From: Rhyzopertha dominica | Lineage: Eukaryota > Arthropoda > Insecta > Coleoptera > Bostrichidae | Direction of reading: 5' to 3' | Assembly: GCA_025024175.1 (NCBI GenBank) | Contig: QCXZ01000064.1 | Coordinates: 59,789,325-59,853,324, forward strand | DNA length: 64,000 nucleotides | Shown: positions 54,727-64,000 of the stretch, in pieces | Layout: each line of letters starts with the position of its first letter | How positions within the stretch are numbered: position 1 is the stretch's first letter | Notes under the pieces: model-generated | Seen by the model: the letters and a program-made list of their open reading frames with translations, nothing else | Databases searched by the model: none | Told to the model about the DNA's origin: nothing | Program-made: the position numbers and the translations under genes

Positions 54727-57003
54727 TATAAAACAGTGTATTTAAAAGTCCTTTTGCCTACAAAAAGCTTATTAGTAGAGATGTTGAATTGCTGTAAGCT
54801 AGAAATTATTTAGTATAGTGAGTGTTTTGTTTTGTGTCATAACTTCTTATACAGGGTGTACCATACAAGCATGGCAAGTATAACTTGTATTTTTCCATAT
54901 TCTCGGAATTCTAGTTAAGCAATTCGACATTGATTTCAATTTTGATATACATATATCGACTTCTCTCATAAACCAACACAGGGACATCTTTTATATATCA
55001 CAAAGAGTAGCGGGAGAATCTTGTTCAGCTGAAGTTATGTTACCTTCGGTGTCGTGTAAGTAAATGAACCTAGCACTTTAGTTCGCTCTTCTACCACCAA
55101 ACCGCGCTGAATCCATGTGATGGATTAAGGTCATTTGCAGGTTTAACCAACTGATAAAAGANGTATTTTGATTTTGANTGACGACGCGCCGAGCTTTCGG
55201 CGACGCACGGCAACGCGCGCAAACTTCACCTTCAGACGTCAAAATAAAGAACGAATCGATATGACCAACATTCGTTCTAATTCAGTGGCATACATCACGC
55301 GACGTTTTATGTTTTACAGCGCCGGCGGCTGAAATACAGGCTCGTGATTTTCTGAAGGGTCAAAGCTGTTGCTGAACTGAAACGATTACCATTGCTTACA
55401 GAAATATTCGCAAACACTAACTATGGAAATTTAAACGTTGAAGTGTACTGCTGTCGCTTTGTATAACTCGAATGTACTGCAAACAGAATTAACCCTGAAA
55501 ACCGTAAAATGCTATTCTATAAATGGCTATACCATTGCCCGGAGGTATCATTGAGTGCCACATGATTAAACGCATTAAACTGTGGCCTAACAATTGTTTT
55601 AATCGGATTGCATTACAATCAAAGCAAAGTAACTGTTTTGAAGCTCAAACAACACAAACATAATTGATCTATCTATTTTGCGCTATAAAGCTTTTTGATC
55701 ATTTATATTAGTACAGAAATTCAGATACATACAGAATGGGAAGATAACGGTCTATGCCCTTAAAATTGTATCTGTGTCGTAGCATAATTAATCAACTTTT
55801 AAGTTCAATAATGGCATTCCTTGAAGGAGTTCACCACAACAGGTTCTTGAACGTTCCAGCGCATGCAATTAAAAGGTTACACTTGATGAAATAGAAATAA
55901 CGAAATAATAGAAGTAAGCTCGCGCCGGTTAAGTGACTCAATTAATGAAGGCAAACTAAATTAATTAGACTATTTCGTTTCGTTAAGTTGGAGTTGGAAA
56001 ACAGTATAGCTTGCAAATTATTAGTACTGCTGCCTTTGTTTAAGCTTATATTCCTTTTCTATATTTTAATAATGCTGCTTGTCAGTAAAATCAACTTCTT
56101 CCAATTAAAGAGTATTCATTGTTTTAAATAATTAAAGATGAAACCTTATCTATTGCCTAAAGACTGGCATAATTTACGATTTATTATTAAATAATTATAA
56201 TAGTTTATTACGGCAACACTAATGGTGGGCAATACAGAGAATATATACAGAGATTGCAAATAAATTCCAATACATAATGGAACAACCAAGTATCTAGTAC
56301 TTTTTTGCAGTTATGCAGTTCCGTCTGAATTGTGCCTAAGAAACACCAGTGAAATTTAATTTACCAGAATATTTATTAACTAACAAAAAAGTACTATTCA
56401 ACACCAAATGGTAGGAGTAATTTCCACTTTAGAAACATGAAAAATTACTTTTGTGTCCGATTTTTATGGTCAACTCTTCTACCTCTGTTATCACAATGGC
56501 GTCATTAATTTCTTTGTGTCAGAAGCACAATTTATGATTAATATAAACTATTTGATGTTTTATTAAAGATGCCTTTCCAGAATATATTCAGTGATCCACA
56601 ATAAAATTTGCTTCTTTAAGACTGATATCTTTCAATATGTTTGATCTTCGCCGCTAATGTGATGTAATTCATTTCTGACATTGCCATCTAAATTCATACT
56701 TATCAAACTATCTCCTTTATTTTTACATATTTCAACTTAGTTCGTCTATTGTATAAAGCGAAGATACTAAATTTTAAGTGTTTGTGGTTATATTTATGAA
56801 TTTTTCATTGTAGAAAACTGTATGTGTTTTTTTATGTTAACGTTCTTGGCTTTTAATTTACACTATACTGACAGCAATATTCTTTCCCATAAAAATTGTA
56901 ATTCAGAACCCATTGTAGTGTAGAATATCCAAAAACTGCACAAACTGTGTTCATTTTTCGAAAATTGCGAGTATTTTCAAAGTAGTCGTTTTATTCTTAA
57001 ATA
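54727..57003. other. Non-coding sequence after the last exon
   Basis: Probably the next neurexin intron. At 54854 TACAGGGTGTACCATACAAG looks like a mariner-type element end without a partner. A GC-richer block at 55030-55400 includes GCGCGCG-type words and two N bases. No genes recognised in the AT-rich remainder. Confidence 0.35.
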
Positions 57004-57005
57004 TA

Positions 57006-58435
57006 CAGGATGTTTCACGAATGATAATGACCCTGACGAAATTAAAAATGCAATCCAAAATACATTTGCAGAGGTAACATTCATAATTGTTCATCGTCTT
57101 AAAAAATATAAAACGTAGAGAGCTGTATAAATTCGTAAATTTTGACATACACTTTAATCATTTGCATTAAGTAAATTCGGTATTGTAAATCAAATTTTAT
57201 TTTGAAAAATGTTTATTCAATAACATTAATGTAATAAATGCTGAAAATATCGCCCTCCGCTGTTTTCACAAGCTTCAATTCGTGTCCAAAACGATCTTTT
57301 AACATGCATTAACATTTCTGGAGTGATGGATCTACATGCATCACGTATTTTATTTTCTAGATGTTCTACACTTTCAATTGGTGTTTGGTATACTTGCCCT
57401 TTTATCATTCCCCACAGAAAAAAAACCACAAAGGAGTAAGATCCGGGCTTCTCGGTGGCCAGGGATTAATTGAACCTCTTCCTATCCATCGGTTAGGCAA
57501 AACCAAATCAAGATGATTTCGCACTATTCTTTGATAATGCGCAGGTGCCCCATCTTGTTGGAACCATAGATCTTGTCTTACTTGTAAATTTACATTTTGG
57601 AGAAGTACTGGTAAAGTGTTTCTTAAAAAATTTAGATTAGTATTGCCGTTTAAACTATCGCGAAAAAAGTAAGGCCCAACAATTTGATTCCCAATATTCC
57701 ACACCAGACATTCGTCGAGTAGATGAAAATGTCCTTCTCGAATCCAACGTGGATTTTCTTGCACATAATAATGCAAGTTATGTTTGTTAACTCCACCATT
57801 ATTAGAAAATCTTGCTTCATCTGAGAAGCAAATGTTGTCATAAAATCTCACATTCAAATTTTGGTGTTCACGAAAAAAGTTACAAAAAGCCAGTCTCCTT
57901 TAAGGTCTGAACCAATTGCAAGTGATACTGATGAAATTGGTTGCCTTTAATTATTCGGTGTACTGAAGACTAATACCGGTTGCTCTTGAGACTACCCTTT
58001 GACTAATATGAGGATTTTCGTCAATCATTTCCAATACTCTAATTTTATTGTCAGGGCCTGTTGCTGTTCTTTCTCTTGACTTTTTCAGTGGTGGTCAGTT
58101 TGTCCTTAAAGTTAATTCAAGTCTCTTGAAAATTGTATCGGCAGGAGCTCTGTTATTTGGAAAACGTTGTCTGTATAAACGGGCAGCAGCGGAAGCATTT
58201 TTTTTGCATTCACTATAAATCAAAATCATATCTGTTTTTTCATCATTTTAATACATTTTGACTTTTAATAAATATAGTGATAGGAACCATAGCGCATAGC
58301 CGTCATGGATTCCCAATATCTCTTTATATTTTTAAAATTATAACATTATGTAAAATAACCACATTGGCTATGAGAATGTATTTTGGGTTGCATTTTTAAT
58401 TTCGTCAGGGTCATTATCATTCGTGAAACATCCTG
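57006..58435 (-). mobile_element. DD41D mariner-like transposon, family C copy 3
   Basis: TA on both sides (57004-57005, 58436-58437). Both ends begin CAGGATGTTTCACGAATGAT, and the inverted repeats match for about 60 bp to AAAATACATT. At 1430 bp it is the longest and most complete copy of the family in the window. Confidence 0.93.
57226..58256 (-). pseudogene. DD41D transposase, family C copy 3 (broken)
   Basis: Starts at ATG 58256 but codon 3 is a stop. The longest open part, 57405-57857, shows MNVRFYDNICFSDEARFSNN (first Asp), YVQENPRWIREGHF, LWFQQDGAPAHYQRIVRNHL (second Asp) and WPPRSPDLTPLWFF, where the third Asp codon is disrupted by an inserted base and reads Trp. The position corresponds to 41 intervening residues. 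The tail GQVYQTPIESVEHLENKIRD to GGRYFQHLLH is in another frame. Confidence 0.85.
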
Positions 58436-59584
58436 TATAGTACACGATACACAAGATGATCTTCATAAAGCCACTGAGTCTTGTAAAGGTAATAAATTAA
58501 ACTTTTCTCGTCGTGGAAAACTTTATATTTACATATATGTAGTTGATGTGAAATCTGTTACGAAAAGGTCAATAAAAGTGTACTCTTCGATATTATTTAA
58601 TAGCGTTGCTCCTACTGATTTTTGTTCTTTAGTGACATAATAAATAGTTCCCACAGAAAACATCTAACGTTTAATATAATATTTTGTGGTAACTTACAAA
58701 GATTACATTGATCTTGGATCCCTAGAGATTCAGTTTCAAACATTTCATCAACCTTTTAGCGTTCCTGTCACAACAAAAAAATTCTCTTTGGGGAACAAAG
58801 TACGGCAATATACCCGCAAGAATTGAAGCAATAAAAGAAATAACCGTGTTCCACGCCTTACCATTACAAAACGGGGTAGGCGTGGGGTAAACCTGTCTTT
58901 TATCCGCTTTACATTTCAGCTTCCTGAATACTGTTTGTGACGGTCGGTTTATTCTGGCGTGTGGGCAGCTATAACCACTTTGTGTGTTTAGGATGAGGCT
59001 TTCAACCGCGCTTTCAACACGACTTGAAATATAATAGTGCTGCTGCGGGGCAACGTTTTAAAAACAACATCTGCAAAGCCTAGGTGCTGTCACTCACCCA
59101 AAGTCTTTGGCTCTTGAAGATCATGTTTATAATCCCATCTTTTCTATGTTAGATGTTGAAGTGTGCTTTGATCTGTTCAAATGAAAAGGCCATGGGCCAT
59201 TTTAGGCGCAAGAATGGATGAAATAATATTTTTTCGTGTATTTTATAGACAATGGATAATATTGTTTTAACACAAAATAGTTAAGGAAAATGGGACTTTT
59301 CCTGTTAGCAACACTTTTTTCGTTCATTTATCCTAATAAAGTGTACAACTGCTTAAATTATTAAACACTGTACTAGAAGATGTGCAAAATGACTCAGAAA
59401 CAGAGAAATTGGAGTTCATTCCTTCACTTAACGTTTCGTATACTGTCGATGTTGATTGTGCAAAAATGATCGATGATTGCTACTCGGTTGAATTAGTGAA
59501 AACTCCTTCTGAATTTTTTTCTTTATTTTCTATACGCTATATTAGTTTGACGTAGATGTCGGCCATTTTGCTGCGATACGTCAA
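58436..59584. other. Non-coding sequence, nothing recognised
   Basis: No recognisable genes. The part 58840-59120 is somewhat GC-richer. Confidence 0.35.
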
Positions 59585-60466
59585 GATCCCGGATCCAAAC
59601 CAACCTACTTCTTTGTCATNNTGTGCGTAAGGGAGTTCAGTGTNTGGTGTATTTTTTTAGTGTTAAATAGTGTTTTAATGTGTTACTGTGTATGTTTGAG
59701 TAGCTTACACTACTTTGCTTTACTTAACAAATATTACAAACCAAAATTACATTTAGATACAATGTGTTGTTGAAAAGCTGAACATACACTAAGTATGTGT
59801 GTGAATCATTACAATTTACAAGTTTTACCAGAAAATGGTAATGGGTTGGGTCCCTGGATGTTACCGTTATAATGAGAGAGAAACGTGTAATCTTTACAGC
59901 ACTTTTTTAGGTTGTTTTTAAACAATAGATTGCAACTAAATGTAATTTTTGGTTTGTAATACTAAATTATACGAAGGAATGTAAACCACTAAAAATACAC
60001 AGTGACGCTCAATGTTCAGAGCAAAATTATAGTACAAAACAATATTTTGAAGAGTTACTGTGTATGTTTGAGTGGTTTACATACCTTTGTATTATTCATT
60101 GAGTATTACAAACCGAAATTACATTAAGTTGCAATCTATTGTTGAAAGACAATTTAAAATAAGTGCTTAAAGTTTATACGTTTCTCTCTCATTATAACAA
60201 GAACATCCAGGGACCTAGCATGTTACCATCTTCTGGTAAAACATGTAAATTGTAATACTCTACACACGCACTTATTGTAGGTTAAGCTTTTCAACCATAC
60301 CTACATTGTAACTAAATGTAATTTACGTTTGTAATACTTGCTAAGTAAAGCGAAGGAGTGTCAGCTACTCAACACTTTAAAATATTCTTTTAACACTAAA
60401 AAGTTGCACCAAGCATTGAACTCCCTCATGCAGGTTATGACAACTTGGTTTGTTTTGATCCGGGAT
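59585..60466. repeat. Foldback palindrome, arms of about 430 bp
   Basis: The left arm (59585 to about 60015) reappears inverted from 60466 back to about 60055, with a spacer of some 39 bp. Shared words include GATCCCGGATC, AGGGAGTTCA, ATTACAAACC, CCTGGATGTT and ATAATGAGAGAGAAACGT. Each arm also has internal inverted words: TACTGTGTATGTTTGAGT near one end and ACCACTAAAAATACACAGT-type sequence near the other, so each arm can fold on itself too. No coding capacity. Arms differ by scattered substitutions. Confidence 0.75.
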
Positions 60467-60640
60467 CTAAACTAAATGTAATTACGGTTTGTAATACTTG
60501 TGAGGCAAAACGAAGGAGTGTAAGCTACCCAAATATGCATAGTAACACTTCTAAATATTATTTTAAAGTTACAAAATTGCACCTAACACTGAGGTCCGTT
60601 ACGCACGTTATGACAACTCGGTTTGACGTTTAAGATCTTT
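60467..60640 (+). repeat. Tandem partial copy of the foldback right arm
   Basis: Repeats the end of the right arm (60310-60466) directly: AACTAAATGTAATTACGGTT, GTAATACTTG, CGAAGGAGTGT, TTGCACC, GTTATGACAACT and CGGTTTGA. It is diverged by about one base in five. Confidence 0.65.
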
Positions 60641-60771
60641 AAGATATGCCAGCAATTTTTATAAGCAGAAATGTCTACGTTTTCATTTCACTGTATAGTG
60701 ATTCGTAGCACTGAATGCACAGACCAAAGTGTTGAACCTTTAAGAGTTTTCACCTGTAAGAATATTTAAAA

Positions 60772-61023
60772 TTAGTTATTGTAACAAATTTCATAAATGA
60801 AACAAACCTTTTCACAAAAGCACGCAATTAGAATGTTTAAATTTGCCCCTTGCACATTTTTTTCATTTCTCCAGAGACAAAACTGTTGGTAAACTTTCTG
60901 GTACTTTGCTTTAGACTTTGTAGGTAGCAAACTTGACTCTGTTTTTGATATTAATTCCAAAATTTCATCTTTAATTTCACTTGATTGATTCATTTTGCAG
61001 AGTTTGTAAGAAAGCTTCATCAC
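60772..61023 (-). pseudogene. Possible Crypton-type integrase N-terminal fragment
   Basis: The minus-strand frame encodes ISKTESSLLPTKSKAKYQKV and YQQFCLWRNEKNVQGANLNI followed by LIACFCEK, resembling the N-terminal core-binding part of tyrosine recombinases of the Crypton type found in arthropods. A GTTTGT directly after the AAG of CEK could be a splice donor. The catalytic Arg-His-Arg-Tyr domain is not seen nearby. The fragment may be part of a domesticated or dead element. Confidence 0.4.
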
Positions 61024-62229
61024 AAATTATTTATTTACTATTGTGACGTTTTGTATCTATGTCGGCCAGTGTACACAAACTTGACAGATTACTTTGAGAA
61101 TAGAAAGAACAATTTATTTTTGGAATGACCGTAAATTTCGCGAAAAAATAAGTGTTTCACGCGTAAGAAAAGTGGGTTTTCTTTACTTGTAAAACAATTG
61201 ACATCGAGAGTAGATTAAGTGATTAATTTTTTGCAGTTTTTCACTTCCTAGCACGTATATTCCTTTTCATAGATGAGACGAGATTTTTTGTTTTATTTTT
61301 GTTCCCAGTAATTGTCATTTGGCACATTTTAGAAGGGCAGAACCGTTCAACGACCCTGAAGTCGTTTCTATAACTCTAATTTTATTGTTAAACTGATTAA
61401 TGACCAAACAGCACGTAGCTCGTACTTTTCATTCAGGTTAGTAATAATTCATCGTTATCATAAAGCCACGCAACCATCCAAGTCATTTCTCACCTCATTA
61501 TAATGCTAAACGGCCAGAAGCTTATTATTTTCAAACTGCTTTGTAACGTGAGAGAACCAACAAAAACAGCTTGCAGCACACCTTTAATGATAGCAGATGG
61601 CAAAAAGTTTGCGTGAAACACGTATCTTGACTTTCAAAGAAAACAGTCTGTTAAAGAGAGAATTCTTGAGACAGAGCGTTTAAACTAAAGCATGGATCAG
61701 CTTTTCACCATGTAATTGACAAACAGTATAAAAATAACCGAATGCCCGAGATCGCAACAAATGAGATGGAGTTATCATAGCAGACAAATTAGGTCTATTA
61801 TTCAGGTAGGATCTAACTAAAAGAAGTAATACAGGCCTACCTGAAAGAACGTTGTAACTGACAACATCAAGGCTTGAGGCTAGAATGTTTCAATATAACC
61901 ATGGAGGACGTTAAAAGCTTTGATCATTATTCACCTTAACTTTAGGAAGGCAGGATTGAGATTTACAAATGAACTTAAAAAAAGACAATAATATGTGCTA
62001 AAACAAAACAAAATATATTTTCGTAAATAAATAAAGACATTAGTTTCAACAGAAAGTTGATAGAAGTGGCTCTTTACAATCGATGAAGATATCAATGGTT
62101 CAATGAAAAGCATAGTCCAAGACTAAAAGAGTAGCATACCTGCTGTCCAAGCAATTGGTGTTAGCCAAAACACTTGATAATTTAGTTTACCTGTTGGAAA
62201 TCATGAACAGTAATAACCTGTGGAACACA
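61024..62229. other. Non-coding sequence, nothing recognised
   Basis: AT-rich. The word AAGCATGGATCAGCTTTTCA at 61688-61707 resembles the dispersed repeat at 22405-22425 and 26770. Confidence 0.35.
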
Positions 62230-62231
62230 TA

Positions 62232-64000
62232 CAGGGTGATTTTTTGAAAACTTCACACCTTAAATAACTTTAAATATAGCAAAAATTTAAAAATTTGCAA
62301 AAACAGGTAAACTTTTGTTTGCATGGGGACAACTTTTGAGATAAGTTTTTCATGAATAGCGCTTACCCTCTTAGCGGGGTAGATACCCCTTCAAAAATTT
62401 TAAATGAAACTACCCATCTTACGATACATCATTTAAAAACTTATTTCACAAAGAGTCTGGCCATGTAATTAGTTTTACCACGTTTAACTTATTGACGGGG
62501 TAATAGATTAATAGTGCCTACGAAACAGGTTGCTTATTAAATTGAATATTTTGGACTCTTTTCAACAAAATGTATTTTATTTTAGAGCGGAAATAAAATT
62601 TGTCCTTACGAGAACCCAAAATTTAAACAAACAACTTGTAAAAAATATGACACTTAAAAAAAAACTCCCAGAATACTGAAAATTTTCTTTTAACATTATT
62701 ATTAACATTAAAGTATTTATCATGTAATTTTTTAGAAAGTCCATGTCCACGAAAAAGAAAAATTATTTATTTGTAACTCCAAAAACAGTGTGAACAAAAC
62801 CATAGAAATTCAAACCTTACAATAGATTCTCAAAATGTGCACCACCTCTTTCCATACAATAATACAGACGGTTCTCGAACTCCTGCTGCACTTTTCGGAA
62901 AGTTTCAGGTGGAATCCTCCTGCACTCGTTAATAATTCTTTCTCGCAGATCGTCCAGGCTAGTAGGTTGTGTTTTGTAAACCACAGATTGTAAATGACCC
63001 CATAGAAAAAAATCTAAGGCAGTCAAATCCAGTGAAGAGGAAATCTATGATTTAACCAATTTCGCACATTAATGGCGTAATGCGGTGGATTTCCTTCAGG
63101 GTCACGTTGGTTTTCTAATTGCTCTGTGATTAAATGATCAGTAACGTTATCAAGTAATTCGAAATACATTCCCCCATTTAGCGTCCCATCAATGAAAATT
63201 GGACCTACAATTGCGTTGCCAAGTATTCCAGCCCAGACGTTCAGCTTCTGAGGAACTTGTGTATGATCTTCTCGAAAAATATAACGATTTTCATCACTCC
63301 AGTATCTGACGTTATGTTTATTTACAGAGCCGTTCAAAAAAATTGCATTCATCACTGAAGCAGATATTTTTTATTAGATTTGGATTTACTATAATCTTTT
63401 CTGTCATAATTTCGCAAAATTGCAGTCTTCTATCGAAGTCATCTTCGCCGAGTTCCTGGAGAGTTTTCATCTTATAGGGATGGAATTTGTGCAGTTTTGT
63501 AACTTTCCTTACAGATGAATAAGAAAGTCCAGTGGCTGTAGAAATGTTACGCAAAGAGCTAGTTGGATCCATTGTAAAATGACCAAGTACTTCAAGTTGG
63601 GCCATTTCATCAACGACTTTATTCCCTGCCCTTTTTTTGTTTACTACAGATCCAGTGTCTTGAAATTTCTGCACGAGATCGAGAATGTACCTAGCGTCAA
63701 CATTTTTGTCGGGGTGCCGTTCGTTAAACACCCTTGCTGACGCACGAGCATAGCTATGCTCAGCACCGTATATAAAAATTATTTCTACCCTTTCGGCAGT
63801 TGAATAAACCATTATCACTTGGACTCTCACTTTAAAATTTCACGCGATTTATAAAAAGGAATGTGAACAAAAAGATGGTCGTGCCAAAGAAGTAGCCAAA
63901 AAGTTGAAACAAAAACACAAAGTAGATAATTATTTAGCCAATTCAGTATAAACTGTCGAATTGCAATATCAAGTAATGTCTAAAGAAAATTTTAAGTATT
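62232..64000 (-). mobile_element. DD41D mariner-like transposon, family A copy 3 (cut by window end)
   Basis: Begins after TA (62230-62231) with CAGGGTGATTTTTTGAAAAC and the long terminal inverted repeat of family A. The transposase is on the minus strand; the element continues past the window end. Confidence 0.93.
62817..63812 (-). pseudogene. DD41D transposase, family A copy 3 (broken)
   Basis: Starts at ATG 63812. The first 165 codons are open through both helix-turn-helix regions and CFSDECNFF with the first Asp. The frame then shifts in a seven-T run (near 63337-63343), and a deletion near 63080 removes the QHDGAPPH motif, while another near 63030 joins HWI to the region before LDFFLWGHL. 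The C-terminal part (62817-63026) is open to HFENLL. Confidence 0.88.

Noticed and set aside
55130..55210. Minus-strand CTGAAGGTG ... CGCCGAAAGCTC resembling a hammerhead
   Set aside because: A9 is replaced or missing, stem II can only be drawn by using core bases, and no stem I pairs with the sequence after the triplet.
53097..64000. Search for the next neurexin exon (EGF2)
   Set aside because: No six-cysteine EGF pattern flanked by splice sites was found, so the next exon is probably beyond the window.
1..64000. tRNA or rRNA genes, CRISPR arrays, bacterial-type operons
   Set aside because: No cloverleaf, rRNA word or regularly spaced direct repeats were seen; the window is eukaryotic intron-rich DNA.

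Overview
The window looks like AT-rich nuclear DNA of an insect. The + strand carries nine exons of one conserved gene, neurexin-1, split by introns of 85 bp to 19 kb, and those introns are packed with insect-type mobile elements. Short TCAGG repeats at 3664-3698, the telomere unit of many beetles, hint at a beetle, but this is weak. Scattered single N bases and many frame breaks at homopolymers suggest draft-quality sequence.

Neurexin-1 (+ strand). The exons run: EGF1 (7428-7563); LNS2 (26817-26966, 27052-27212, a 27-nt microexon at 33628-33654, 42144-42302, start of 49328-49480); LNS3 (rest of 49328-49480, 50156-50263, 51121-51313, 52905-53096). All junctions have AG/GT borders and matching phases. 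The signal peptide, LNS1, EGF2, LNS4-6, EGF3 and the membrane segment lie outside the window, so everything else here is intron or flank.

Mobile DNA. Three families of mariner-related transposons have transposases with 41 residues between the second and third catalytic aspartates (DD41D type). Family A has copies at 5031-7336, 30313-32609 and 62232 to the window end. Family B has one copy at 16708-18590. Family C has copies at 35845-37157, 53431-54726 and 57006-58435. A fourth related relic lies at 11746-12302, and an IS630/Tc1-like DDE relic at 15130-16500 has a second 5' piece at 11500-11745. Retroelements are three non-LTR (LINE) relics (2290-3300, 24100-26208, 39200-41160) and several Penelope-like elements with GIY-YIG endonuclease (46546-48976, 51480-52390, fragments at 20355-20545 and 21850-22240). 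Smaller items are a THAP-domain relic, a possible Crypton-type integrase fragment, a 0.9-kb foldback palindrome and several unnamed dispersed repeats.

The most notable signal is a set of hammerhead-ribozyme folds. By hand pairing, complete or near-complete type I hammerheads can be drawn at 20203-20252 (-), 22287-22337 (+), 46400-46451 (-), 50663-50766 (+) and 52552-52609 (+), with two partial ones at 1158-1195 (-) and 21898-21945 (-). Most accompany Penelope-like sequence. The one at 50663-50766 is different: it has a canonical core except for one base, a long stem I with an internal loop, and sits in sense orientation in a short neurexin intron. Three of the five lie in the sense strand of neurexin introns and, if active, would cut the pre-mRNA within introns. 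No folding program or search was run; these are readings by eye.
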